DNA from: an uncultured Acidimicrobiales bacterium
GTDB taxonomy: Bacteria > Actinomycetota > Acidimicrobiia > Acidimicrobiales > SHLQ01
DNA length: 46,581 nucleotides
Assembly: GCA_938041035.1 (NCBI GenBank)
Contig: CALHYX010000065.1
Span: 1-46,581, forward strand
Direction: 5' to 3'
Shown: piece after piece, positions 8,372 through 17,700 of the stretch
Layout: every line of letters begins with the position of its first letter
Position numbering within the stretch: position 1 is the first letter of the stretch
Notes under the pieces: generated by a model
What the model was told of the DNA's origin: nothing
The model's database searches: none
Seen by the model: only the letters and a program-made list of their open reading frames with translations
Made by a program: the position numbers and the translations under genes

Positions 8372-9658
8372 TCAGGTGCGCGACCGCTTTTCGAAGTAAC
8401 CGCGCCAGCCCTCGGCGGTCTTGCGCAGCTCCGGGTCGGCTGCGAACTTCGGCTCGAACTTGGCCCAGGCCTGCTCGCGCTTGGCCGGGAGGTACTCGGT
8501 GGGCCAGTAGCCCTCGTGCGGGGTGTACCCCTTCAGCACCCGGCGAGCGACCGTCGCCGTGTGGACCTCGTCGACCCCGTCGGCGATACCCATGGTCGGC
8601 GCCGCTGCGTACATGGCCTGTAGCGGCGTGAGGTCGGTGGTGCCCAGTGCGCCGTGAATGTGGAGTGCGTTGAACGACACCTCGCGCAGCACTCGGGCCA
8701 TCGTGAACTTCACCGCGGCGATGTCGGTGCGGGTTTCCTGGGTGCTGGTGTTGTCGATCTTCCACGCGGTCTCGAGCACGTACAGCCGCAGCATGTTGAT
8801 CGAGGCGTAGGACTCGGCGATTTTCTGCTGCACCATCTGGTGCTCGGCGATGATGTTGCCGTGCGACTCGCGCGACAGCGCCCGTTCGCACATCATGTCG
8901 AACGCCAGCTTGCACTGGGCAATGGTGCGCATGGCGTGGTGGATGCGGCCGCCGCCAAGCCGCTTCTGGGCCAGGACTTTGGCGCCGTCCTCGGGCCCGA
9001 GCAGGTGGTCGAGAGGCACCCGCACATCGGTGTACTTGATGTGGTTGTGGGTGCGGGGTTCCGGCATGATCTCCACGCCGGGGGTCTCGCGAGGCACCAC
9101 GAACATGCCGTTGGTGCACATCACGAACAAGATGTCGGCGACCCGGCCGGCACTGGTGAACCACTTCTCACCGTTGATCACCCACTCGTCGCCGTCGCGC
9201 ATCGCGCTCGTGGTGAACAGGTTGGGATCCGAGCCGCCCTGGGGTTCGGTCATCGAGTAGGCCGAGAACATCTCCTGGTTCAACAGCGGCACCATCCACC
9301 GCTCCTTTTGTTCCTCGGTGCCGTACGCCGCCAGCATCTCGATGTTGCCGGTATCGGGGGCCGCCGCACCGAACAGTTGGGGCGCGGCCGGGTACCGACC
9401 GAGGATCTCGTTGAGCAGCGCCAGCTTCAGCTGACCCAACCCGGGCCCTCCGAGTTCCTCATCCAGAAACAGCGCCCAGAGTCCCTGGTCCTTCACCTGC
9501 TGTTGCAGCGACCGCACCAGCTCGCGGACCTTCGGGTCGGGCAGCCGCGCCGCGTGCGGGAAGATGTGGCCGAGCGGTTCGACTTCGTCGTCGCAGAACC
9601 GCTGGACCCAGTCGAGCTTCTCCTGCCATTCCGGTTCGGTCGAAAAATCCCACGCCAT
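8372..9658 (-). CDS. acyl-CoA dehydrogenase (ACAD10/11-like)
   Basis: A 428-residue FAD flavoprotein. It has the signature SAYSMTEPQGGSDPN, the beta-domain GEKWFTSAG, and a C-terminal helical domain with LHIHGALGTTD and GIADGVDEVHTATVARRVLK. These fit the ACAD10/11-type branch that takes long or modified acyl-CoAs. I chose the ATG at 9658 because AAGGGAG lies about 7 nt before it; an in-frame codon 18 nt upstream lacks this. With the enoyl-CoA hydratase upstream on the same strand it suggests a small beta-oxidation group. Confidence 0.9.
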   Translation of the reverse strand: MAWDFSTEPEWQEKLDWVQRFCDDEVEPLGHIFPHAARLPDPKVRELVRSLQQQVKDQGLWALFLDEELGGPGLGQLKLALLNEILGRYPAAPQLFGAAAPDTGNIEMLAAYGTEEQKERWMVPLLNQEMFSAYSMTEPQGGSDPNLFTTSAMRDGDEWVINGEKWFTSAGRVADILFVMCTNGMFVVPRETPGVEIMPEPRTHNHIKYTDVRVPLDHLLGPEDGAKVLAQKRLGGGRIHHAMRTIAQCKLAFDMMCERALSRESHGNIIAEHQMVQQKIAESYASINMLRLYVLETAWKIDNTSTQETRTDIAAVKFTMARVLREVSFNALHIHGALGTTDLTPLQAMYAAAPTMGIADGVDEVHTATVARRVLKGYTPHEGYWPTEYLPAKREQAWAKFEPKFAADPELRKTAEGWRGYFEKRSRT

Positions 9659-9796
9659 CGGGCGCTCCCTTGCCAATCGGCTGTTCGTTATCGGTCACTT
9701 GCGATCCGCGGGCCCGACAGTAGCCCGCTGGCCGAAGGCTGATGGCCGCCATCGGGCTGCACCGCGTCTGTCTCGGGGCCCTGGGCCGCAGCCGCG

Positions 9797-9811
9797 GCCA
9801 GCTCTACTGGC
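9797..9811. repeat. 15-bp palindromic element, copy 1
   Basis: GCCAGCTCTACTGGC has perfect 5-bp arms around a CTCTA centre, and here it spans the stop codon of the enoyl-CoA hydratase gene. The identical 15-mer recurs at 33528-33542. No T-run follows, so it is not a classical terminator. Confidence 0.4.
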
Positions 9812-10595
9812 GAAATTGACGGAAGTCGGGGTCGCGCTTTTCCATGAAGGCCATGATGGCCTCGATGTTTTCGGGCGAGCCGGTTGCCTTGGCCATCTCG
9901 GCGTGCTCGATCTCGAGCGCCGCCTCGATGCCGGTTCGGTGGGCGGTGCTCAGGGTGCGTTTGATGGCCATGAGTCCCGAGGTCGGCCACTGGGCGATCT
10001 CGCGAGCCTTGGCCAACGCCGCGTCGAGCAGTTCGTCATCGGGAAGCACACGGGCCACCATGCCCAACTCCAGCGCACGATCGGCGTCGATCCACTCGGC
10101 GGTGAACATCAGCTCGTTCGCCCGCTGACGGCCGATGGTGGCCTGCAGCAGGTAGCTGCTGGCGATCTCTGGCACCAGGCCCAGGTTGGCGAACGGCAGA
10201 CGGGCCCGGAGGCCGGTGCCGGCGTAGGTGAGGTCCGCGGCCAGGGCGATCGTGCAACCCCCGCCGATGGCAATCCCGGTGACGGCGGCCACGAGGGGCT
10301 TGGCAAACGAGAGCACGCGGGCTTCGGCGGCAAAGAACCCGGAGGCGTATCCGTCTTCTCTCGGCGGCCGAGGATCGCCACCAAACGAGGCGAGATCTGC
10401 GCCGGACGAGAAGTTGCCCCCCGCCCCGCTGAGCAGAACCACGGCAACCGTCGGGTCGGCCTCGGCATCGGCGAGCGCCGTTTCGAACGCGTCCCACTGC
10501 TCCTCGTCGAAGGCATTCTTGCGCTCGGGCCGATTCATGGTCAGGTGCAACACCCCATGCTCGTCAAGGCTGCGCAGCATCCGTTCGTCACTCAT
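9804..10595 (-). CDS. enoyl-CoA hydratase/isomerase family protein
   Basis: A 263-residue crotonase-fold protein. The oxyanion-hole segments are VVLLSGAGGNFSSGADL and AAVTGIAIGGGCTIALAAD, with FANLGLVPEIASSY following. It should hydrate or isomerise an enoyl-CoA; a precise substrate cannot be assigned. The start at 10595 is preceded by AAGGAACAG, and the family consensus begins there. A longer in-frame reading to 10961 runs through the HxlR regulator and is rejected. It is 145 nt upstream of the acyl-CoA dehydrogenase start on the same strand. Confidence 0.9.
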   Translation of the reverse strand: MSDERMLRSLDEHGVLHLTMNRPERKNAFDEEQWDAFETALADAEADPTVAVVLLSGAGGNFSSGADLASFGGDPRPPREDGYASGFFAAEARVLSFAKPLVAAVTGIAIGGGCTIALAADLTYAGTGLRARLPFANLGLVPEIASSYLLQATIGRQRANELMFTAEWIDADRALELGMVARVLPDDELLDAALAKAREIAQWPTSGLMAIKRTLSTAHRTGIEAALEIEHAEMAKATGSPENIEAIMAFMEKRDPDFRQFRQ

Positions 10596-10690
10596 CTGTT
10601 CCTTCCCGTGCAGCCGGCCAGAGGCTGCATCGGCGATGGTAAACCCAGGTGTACGAAACCGCCGAGTGCTGCGTGGTCGACAACGTGCAA

Positions 10691-11041
10691 CTAGCTGACA
10701 GCCAGCTTCTTGCCGTGAGACGTTGTCCACCCGGCGATCGCCTCGATAACCGGGAGCAGCGTGTGGGCGGTGTCGGTGATGTCGTACTCGACCCGCGGCG
10801 GGATCTCGTTGAACTGCGTTCTTGTCACCAGGCCGTCGCGCTCGAGCTCGCGGAGTTGGCGAGTGAGCGTCGTGGGGGTGATTGGATTCATCCGGTCGGC
10901 GAGTTGGTTGAACCGGGCTTTGCCGTCGCACCCGAGGCTGTAGAGAATGCCGATCTTCCACCGGCCTCCGACCATCTTGGTGAAGGTCGCCAAGGCCTCG
11001 ACCGTGACAGCTGTTGAGGGATGATCGGGCACCGTTGCCAA
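10691..11041 (-). CDS. HxlR family transcriptional regulator
   Basis: A 116-residue winged-helix regulator with the family pattern GRWKIGILYSLGCDGKARFNQL (about residues 26-47) and PTTLTRQLRELERDGLVTR (residues 55-73). HxlR proteins such as HypR, YodB and QorR sense thiol-reactive or aldehyde stress through cysteines. The only cysteine here is C38, not the N-terminal one used by those proteins, so the sensing mode is open. It is divergent from hchA with a palindromic candidate operator between them, so it likely represses hchA and itself. Confidence 0.88.
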   Translation of the reverse strand: MATVPDHPSTAVTVEALATFTKMVGGRWKIGILYSLGCDGKARFNQLADRMNPITPTTLTRQLRELERDGLVTRTQFNEIPPRVEYDITDTAHTLLPVIEAIAGWTTSHGKKLAVS

Positions 11042-11061
11042 CTTTCTCGATTTTTCTCCAT

Positions 11062-11081
11062 TAGTACCGTAGAAGATACTA
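11062..11081. promoter_or_regulatory. candidate HxlR operator, TAGTA-N10-TACTA
   Basis: A perfect 5-bp inverted repeat TAGTA/TACTA with 10 nt between the arms lies 21 nt upstream of the HxlR start and 71 nt upstream of hchA, in the middle of an otherwise GC-rich intergenic region. HxlR dimers bind short A/T-rich palindromes of this kind. An additional overlapping TACTA follows directly. Confidence 0.5.
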
Positions 11082-11151
11082 CTACCTTCCCGATACTGTC
11101 CTCGGCGAAGAGCCCTCAGGTCGAGGTCTCAGCACGCTCGAAGGACCCCGA

Positions 11152-12024
11152 ATGCGCACTCCCCTGTCGCCGCAGCTCGAAGAAGACGGCACCTATCGCC
11201 CGTCGTCGCTCGCGCTGCGAGTCGCCACCCAAAAAGTCACCGACTACGACGGCCAGGTCTACGGCAACGCCTACCAAGGCGACGCGAAAGTACTGATGAT
11301 CTGCACCGAAGAGAAGGCCATGACGATGGCCAACGGTAAGCAGTTCTCCACCGGCAATCACCCGGTCGAGATGTTGGTCCCGATGCTGCATCTGCGGGCG
11401 GCCGGCTTCGATATCGAAGTTGCGACGCCTACCGGCGCTCCGGCGCGAATCGAGATGTGGGCCATGCCCCGCGAAGACCAGGCCGTCATGGCGCTGTTCA
11501 CCGAGTTCAAGAACCAGTTCGAGAATCCCAGGCCGCTGACCGACTTCGTTGCGACCTCGATGAACGACACCTCGGCGTACGCCGCCGTGTACCTGCCCGG
11601 CGGTCACGGCGCGATGTTGGGCCTTCCCGACAACGTCGATGTGGGCAAGATTCTCCACTGGGCGCACGGGCGCGATCTGCACACCCTGTCGTTGTGCCAT
11701 GGCCCGGCCGCACTCCTCGCCGCCAACCTGCCCGAGGCCAGCACTTCCGAGTCCGACGAAGGCTTCCTCTACGACGGCTACGCCATGGCCGTTTTCCCCG
11801 ACGCGGTCGACAAACAGACGCCGCTGATCGGTTATATGCCGGGGCACATGCCGTGGAAGTTCGGTGAACGACTCACCGCGCTGGGCGTCAACATCATCAA
11901 CAAGAAGTCGAACGGCACCACCCACATCGACCGACGCCTCATCACCGGCGACGGACCACAAGCAGCGAACGCCTTCGGTCGGCTCGCCGCAGAGTCGCTC
12001 CTTCAACAACTGAGCACTTCGTAA
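11152..12024 (+). CDS. hchA: Hsp31-type glyoxalase III / deglycase
   Basis: A 290-residue DJ-1/PfpI superfamily protein with the full length of the Hsp31 (HchA) branch. The nucleophile is C182 in LSLCHGPAALLAANLP, flanked by H183. The conserved acidic residue is E73 in NHPVEML. The N-terminal segment with DYDGQVYGNAYQGDAKVL is typical of HchA. The enzyme converts methylglyoxal to lactate without glutathione and has holdase activity in E. coli. GAAGGA precedes the ATG at suitable spacing. It is the first gene of a rightward group with the DDN-like reductase and amine oxidase, opposite the HxlR regulator. Confidence 0.92.
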   Translation: MRTPLSPQLEEDGTYRPSSLALRVATQKVTDYDGQVYGNAYQGDAKVLMICTEEKAMTMANGKQFSTGNHPVEMLVPMLHLRAAGFDIEVATPTGAPARIEMWAMPREDQAVMALFTEFKNQFENPRPLTDFVATSMNDTSAYAAVYLPGGHGAMLGLPDNVDVGKILHWAHGRDLHTLSLCHGPAALLAANLPEASTSESDEGFLYDGYAMAVFPDAVDKQTPLIGYMPGHMPWKFGERLTALGVNIINKKSNGTTHIDRRLITGDGPQAANAFGRLAAESLLQQLSTS

Positions 12025-12081
12025 GACAGACCCACCTAGCCATCAACGACCCCAAGCGCAGGAAGACAAAGGACATCCACC

Positions 12082-12501
12082 ATGGACATGTTGGAAATCA
12101 ACAAGCAGGTCATCGCCGAGTTTCGCGAGAATGATGGCGTTGTTGGCGGGCAGCTCGAAGGCCTCCCCGTCGTGCTCATCACGATGACGGGGGCCAAATC
12201 CGGCCGCGAACTGTGCTCGCCGCTCGTGTATTCCACCGACGGATCCGACATGGTGATCATCGCCTCGAAGGCCGGAGCACCCGAACACCCAAACTGGTAC
12301 CACAACCTCGTCGCCAACCCGACCGTCACCGTTGAGGTCGGTACCGACAAATACGAAGCCACCGCGGTGCTGACCGAAGGCGAAGAGCGCACCCGGCTGT
12401 ATGACGCCCAAGCCGCCGAACAGCAGCAGTTCCTGCAATACGCCGCCAGTGCAGCCGAGACCGGCCGCGTGATCCCGGTCTTTCGCCTCGTCCGCAACTA
12501 A
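12082..12501 (+). CDS. DDN-like deazaflavin (F420)-dependent nitroreductase family protein
   Basis: A 139-residue split-barrel protein of the DDN family, with VVLITMTGAKSGRELCSPLVY near the N-terminus and the HPNWYHNLVANPTVTVEVG core that forms the F420 pocket. Members use reduced F420 to reduce quinones, nitroimidazoles or similar electrophiles. AAAGGACA lies 6 nt before the ATG. It starts 57 nt after hchA and probably shares its promoter, fitting a reactive-electrophile detoxification unit. That the organism makes F420 is implied, not shown. Confidence 0.88.
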   Translation: MDMLEINKQVIAEFRENDGVVGGQLEGLPVVLITMTGAKSGRELCSPLVYSTDGSDMVIIASKAGAPEHPNWYHNLVANPTVTVEVGTDKYEATAVLTEGEERTRLYDAQAAEQQQFLQYAASAAETGRVIPVFRLVRN

Positions 12502-12547
12502 CCCTCTCTCATCTCCTGAACCAGCCGTCCCTTAGGGTGTGCTGCTT

Positions 12548-13624
12548 ATGAAATCCCTTATCATCGGGGCCGGGGCAGCGGGCATCACCGCGGGCCACGT
12601 ACTCAACGAACACGGCGTCGACTTCACGATCTTCGAAGCCAGCGATACCTGCGGCGGTCGGATTCGCAAAGTCGACGGCTTCGCCGACTTTCCGATCGAC
12701 GTCGGTGCCGAGTGGATCCATCAGTGGATTTCGGCAAAGCCCGCAGTCTTCACGTCGCTGCTCGACGGTGCCGATCCACGGTTCCCGACCTTTGCCGACA
12801 AGCCCCAGACCATCTCACTGTGGAAGGACGGCAAATTGCGCAAGCGGAACTGGCAACGCTTTTTGCCGATGCCGACGGACTACAAGTTCAGCGAGTCGAC
12901 CTGGTTTGACGCCCTCGACACGCTGGTCACGTCGGAGTTGCTGGCCAAGATTCGGTTCGGCACCCCGGTCACCGACATCGCGTATGGCAACGATGGCGTG
13001 ACGCTCACCACCGACTCCGGCACGACTCACCATGGCGACAAGGTGCTGATCACCGTGCCGATCGCCATGCTGCAGCGCGGGGCCATTCAGTTCGACCCCC
13101 CACTACCGGCCGACAAAGCGGCTGAGATCCAGAAAGAAAAGGTGCCGGGAGGACTCAAGGCCTTCATCGAGTTCTCTCAACGTTTCTACCCCGACGTGCT
13201 CCAGGTCGGCGGCGGAATCTTCAGTGGCGGACCACTCGAAGAGTGCATCTACTACGACGCCGCTATGGGCAAAAACAGCACGCGCCACGTGCTTGGCTTC
13301 TTTTCGCAGGGCAAAAAGGCCGAGCCGTACACGGCCCACGGCTCCGACGATGCGCTGTTCACCTACCTTCTGGCCGAGCTCGACGAGATCTTCGACGGCC
13401 AGCCCTCGAAGCACTACATCAAACACGTCGTCCAGGACTGGACCCGCGAGCCGTACATCGGCGGCTCGTACTCTCAGCGCAAGGCTTCGGCAAAGAAGCT
13501 GGCTGAACCGGTGGGCGGCCGGGTGTTCTTCGCCGGTGAGGCCATGAACCCGAACGGCAAGACCATCGCGGTGCACGGCGCATGCGAGTCGTCCTACACC
13601 GCGGTGGCGAACATGCTTCAGTAG
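12548..13624 (+). CDS. FAD-dependent amine oxidase family protein
   Basis: A 358-residue flavin amine oxidase/protoporphyrinogen-oxidase-like enzyme. The N-terminal dinucleotide-binding motif is IIGAGAAGITAG (about residues 4-15), followed by FEASDTCGGRI and the VGAEWIHQW substrate-domain start. The C-terminal FAD contact is VFFAGEAMNPNGKTIAVHGA. It is shorter than classical monoamine oxidases (about 450 residues). The substrate may be an amine or another CH-NH or CH-CH donor. The ATG at 12548 is preferred over an in-frame codon 9 nt earlier. TAGGGT at 12533-12538 may give it its own promoter, although it is only 46 nt from the previous gene. Confidence 0.87.
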   Translation: MKSLIIGAGAAGITAGHVLNEHGVDFTIFEASDTCGGRIRKVDGFADFPIDVGAEWIHQWISAKPAVFTSLLDGADPRFPTFADKPQTISLWKDGKLRKRNWQRFLPMPTDYKFSESTWFDALDTLVTSELLAKIRFGTPVTDIAYGNDGVTLTTDSGTTHHGDKVLITVPIAMLQRGAIQFDPPLPADKAAEIQKEKVPGGLKAFIEFSQRFYPDVLQVGGGIFSGGPLEECIYYDAAMGKNSTRHVLGFFSQGKKAEPYTAHGSDDALFTYLLAELDEIFDGQPSKHYIKHVVQDWTREPYIGGSYSQRKASAKKLAEPVGGRVFFAGEAMNPNGKTIAVHGACESSYTAVANMLQ

Positions 13625-13650
13625 CCGTCCTCCGGCATCGAATTCGGGGG

Positions 13651-14703
13651 CTAGCCCGATGAAGCACTCGTCAGCCGTCGAAACAAGGCCGCTTCGGCCT
13701 CGTCGTAGGGGCGACCGTCGGCGTGAAGCAGTTCATGGAACCACGGTTCGTCGTCGGCGACGGGTTCGGTCCACGAGGTCCAGGGGAAGCGGGTCTGGGT
13801 GCGGCCGTCGACCAGCCCCCAGTTGATGGCATCTACTCCCCGATCGGCGAACACCTCGAGCAGGTCGGCGGTCGACCCGGCAGTGCGGGCCAGCCATTCG
13901 GTGCACAGCAACGGCCGACCGTGCTCGGCCAATCCGTCGATCACCGCTTCGAGCGCAGCGCGCGGGTCGTAGCAGTGGAAACTGATGACATCGGAGCGTT
14001 CGAGCGCCAGCCGGTTGAGCGCGTTGTCGACCACCCGGTGATCGTCGCCCCACTCCCACACCCCCACCGTCAGCGGCTGTGAGGGGTTCGCCTCGCGAGC
14101 CCAGTCGAACACCACTTCGCAGAACGCGGTGGCCGCGGCCGCCTTCGCGTCGCGGGACCCCGACAGAATCGTGTCGCGGTCGAGCTGGTCGGGCTCGTTG
14201 AACAGATCCCACACCAGCACGCGCTGGTCATCGCCGAAGCGGGCAAACATGGCGTCGACGTAGGGCCGCAGCTCGGGCCAGCGGGCATCGTCGTAGAGGT
14301 AGGCGCTCCCCGGGCTCTGCAGCCAGATCGAGTTGTGCAACCTCGGCGTCGGCTCGGTTTGGGGCCCGAGCGCGGGTTCGGGGTGCCACACCCCGTCGAA
14401 CAGCACCGGCATCACACCGATGCCCACCGCGTCGGCGATGCCCAGCACCTGGTCGACCCGGTCGAGGAAGGTGTCGCCGTCGGCGGCGAATACTAGGTCG
14501 TGCAGGTAGAGGCGAATGACGTTCATGCCCAGCCCTGCCGCCCAACCCAGTTCGCGCTCGAACGTGTCGGGGTCAAAGGTCTCGGCCTGCCACATCTCGA
14601 GCTGGTTACCCGCCGTCGATGGCGCGAAGTTGCACCCGACCAGCCATCCCACCTGATCGCTCCAGGCCCGGGCCCGCCGCTGCGTCCATCGTTGTTCTGC
14701 CAC
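13651..14703 (-). CDS. glycoside hydrolase, GH5-like (clan A)
   Basis: A 350-residue (beta/alpha)8 hydrolase. The acid/base is in VWDLFNEPD (N169-E170) and the nucleophile in LLCTEWLA (E269), the two-glutamate arrangement of clan GH-A. NVIRLYLHDLVF and SFHCYDP are the usual barrel-strand motifs. There is no signal peptide, so it acts in the cytosol, perhaps on short oligosaccharides or glycosides. The GTG at 14703 has TACGAT 6 nt upstream, suggesting a leaderless message independent of the MMPL gene that ends 51 nt upstream. It converges with the amine oxidase gene. Confidence 0.82.
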   Translation of the reverse strand: MAEQRWTQRRARAWSDQVGWLVGCNFAPSTAGNQLEMWQAETFDPDTFERELGWAAGLGMNVIRLYLHDLVFAADGDTFLDRVDQVLGIADAVGIGVMPVLFDGVWHPEPALGPQTEPTPRLHNSIWLQSPGSAYLYDDARWPELRPYVDAMFARFGDDQRVLVWDLFNEPDQLDRDTILSGSRDAKAAAATAFCEVVFDWAREANPSQPLTVGVWEWGDDHRVVDNALNRLALERSDVISFHCYDPRAALEAVIDGLAEHGRPLLCTEWLARTAGSTADLLEVFADRGVDAINWGLVDGRTQTRFPWTSWTEPVADDEPWFHELLHADGRPYDEAEAALFRRLTSASSG

Positions 14704-14709
14704 CGGGCG

Positions 14710-14715
14710 ATCGTA
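14710..14715 (-). promoter_or_regulatory. -10 hexamer TACGAT of the glycoside hydrolase gene (leaderless)
   Basis: The minus-strand hexamer TACGAT ends 6 nt before the GTG start at 14703, the same geometry as other leaderless starts here. Confidence 0.48.
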
Positions 14716-14754
14716 GGCGTCTCCGACGTTGTCAGCTGCACGGCTCCAGACCGA

Positions 14755-17700
14755 CTACGTCGACCTGACTCCGTCCAACCGCGCCACGACCTGCTCCGTC
14801 GGTGCGACTTCCCCGTTCGTCAGGGACCGCAACGACTGGATGTAGCCGTCGGTTCTCACCCGCACGGCATCGATGCCGGCGAGGGTGCGAACGAGTACCG
14901 CCTGCTGCTCGAGGGTGGTCGCGCGAGGGGCGAGAACGACCCCGGCCCACTCCTGCGACTCATCGGCCCAGACGCTGATGTCGTGCAGTTGCCGAATCGC
15001 CGGCGACATGATTTCCAATCCGTCACACAGGTCCAGCGGGTTGCTCGCCATGTCGAGTACCCGCAACGCGGCGCTGCATTCGTTCATCAGCCGGTCCGAG
15101 ACCTCGACCGCGCTCGCGATCTTGACCGCCATCGCCGACTCGTCGGGAAACGCAGATGCCACCAACGCGGCCCGTCGCCGAACGGGTATGGCGACGCCGT
15201 TCGCCTTCGGCTCGGGCGGCGGTGCGGCGCTGGCCGCCACTACCGGGTCCGAGGCGTCGGCGGTGACGAGCACGAGAAGGCTGGGAAGCACCGTCAAGGT
15301 GACCGCTAATGCGCCGACCACCATCACCACGGTGAGCAGGCCGTAGGTGGCGAACAGCGGCATCGGCGCCAGCCCGAGGATCGCGAAGCCGGCCGCCGAG
15401 CTCATCGTGGATGCCACCAGCGCCACGCCGGTGCCCTCCGCCGCGGCCCGAACCGCATCCTCCCGCCGACCGCTCGAAGCGAGTTCCTGGCGAAACCGGC
15501 TGCTGTAGTGGAGCGCGAAGTCGACACCGATGCCGATCGAAATGGCGCCGATCGTGGCCGTGACCAGGTTGATGGCAAACCCGAACCGCTCCATAAATGC
15601 GTACAGCCCGGCGACGACCATCGTGATGGGCACGATCGACACCAGGGCGAAACGCACCGATCGCAGGAAGAGCGCGGCCACGGCGAAGCAGGCCAGCAGG
15701 GCTACCGGAAGCGAGATGAGCAGAGCCCGGGCCGTGGCGTCGAGCGATGCCGCTCGGGCGACCGGGCTGCCGGTCAGCTGCACGAACGAACCACCGAAGT
15801 CCTCGCTGATCGCCGTCGTGATGGGCGACAGGTCACGGCGCACCTGCTCGATGACCTGTTGGTCGCGGCTCTGCGCGATTCCGACGATCACGGTGGTTGC
15901 GTGGGGGGTTTCGGACAAGTCCACCCGGACCGCCACCTCATCGGGGGTCATGGCCAACCGGTTCGTACCATCGGTCCCGAGGGGAACGCCGCGCTCGGCG
16001 GCGACTTCCAGAAGGTTTCGTATCTGCTCGCTCGTGTCGGGGATGCCGTCGCCGTCGGCGTCGGTGAGCGCGATGCCCGTCTGCTGGCGCACCAACGTGC
16101 GCATGGACGGCGAGGCCCACGCGGCGTCGATCACCTCGAGGACGCCGTACCCGAACAGCCGCACACCGTCGGCGTCGCGGGACAGATTCGTCGCATCCGA
16201 GGCCCGCAACTGGTCGAGCCGGGTGCGCAACTGCCCCAGCCGGACGGGGTCGGTGAGGTCACCTTCGATGTAGATGGTCGCAACCTCACCGCGCAGCGAA
16301 CCAACGTGTTCGTCCTGCATATCGAGCGCGACCACAAAGTCGCTGTCGGCGGAGAACAGATCCTTGACGTCGAATCGGGTCGGGACCTGCACCGCGAAGA
16401 ACACGGAGACCACGGTGGCCAGCAGCGCAACGCCCGTGACGGCCACGCGCCACTCGGTCAGCCGGACGACGACGGCCCCCAACGCAGGCGCCAGCCTCAA
16501 CGCCGGGGTCGAGGCGGGCTGGTCCCCCACCCGAGGACCGGGGCGGGCCTGTTGGGCGAGCACGGGCAGCACCAGGGTGACCAACACGGTGAACGCGGAG
16601 AGCAGGACCCCGGCCCACGGTAGGACGAACACGATCAGCAACACCGATGCGGTGGCCAACAGCACCGCGCCCAGGGATCCGGCGCACCGGCCCGCTGTCG
16701 ACCAGCGGCCGGGGCCGGGTTCGGGAACCCGTTCTTCGATCCACGCCACGAGGTACGGGGTCACGATGCCGAGCAGCAGCCACGCGGCCACGAGCGCGAT
16801 CGCGGCGCCGATACCAAACTGGACGACCGAGGCGATGCCGGCGGTCACGTTGGCGAGGAAGGCCGCCGAATCCGACACCGCGGCGAGCATCAAGGCACCC
16901 GAGACCGCAGCGGTACCGACCATCGCGGCCTGAGCGGCCGGCCGGCCCGCCGTTCGTTCCTCGCGGTATCGGCCGATGGAGTGAAACGCATAGTCCACTC
17001 CGAAGGAGATCATGGCGATCGGCACGATCAACGACAGCGCCGTGCTTTCCTGAAGACCGATCAGGTTCGACAGGCCCTTCAGCCAGATGAGCAGCACCAG
17101 AAAGATCGAACTGACGACCGCGACCACCCAGTAGCTGCGGAACACGATGCCCAGCATCAACAGGGCCACCAGGACCGTCAGACCGATGAACGGCCCGGCG
17201 AGGGCGCCCTGTTCCTGGCTGGTGAGGTTGACGTCGATACCGACGCCATAGATCTCCCACCCCTCGGCCTGGCGCAGGATTGTCTGGAGGTCCCGGGAGT
17301 ACTGCTCGGGAGCGGTGTCGGCCCCGAGGTTGATCGAGCGGTTGCCGAAGCCGAGGACATCGTCGTCGGACAGCACCCGCAGGGCGAGCCCCGGTACGGT
17401 CCAGCGGCCCCTGTCGTCGAGGCTGGTTTGCTGCGACAGCCCGAGCACCAGGCTGTCCACCCCATGACGGGCGATGAGCGCGGCGCCGGCCTCTTTGACC
17501 TGGGCATCGGTGGCCGTGAGGAGCCCACCTTCGACCCCCATGGACCGGAGTTCGAGGTCGACGAAGTCGGCCAGACTGAAGACCCCGGTGGCACGCACCT
17601 CGGCCTCGGGGACGTACCACGCATACAGCGTCGGCCCGACGTCCGGGTCGGCCCGGAGCGCGTCCTGTGCGAGGAGGAGGGCCCGCAACGGCTCGGCGCG

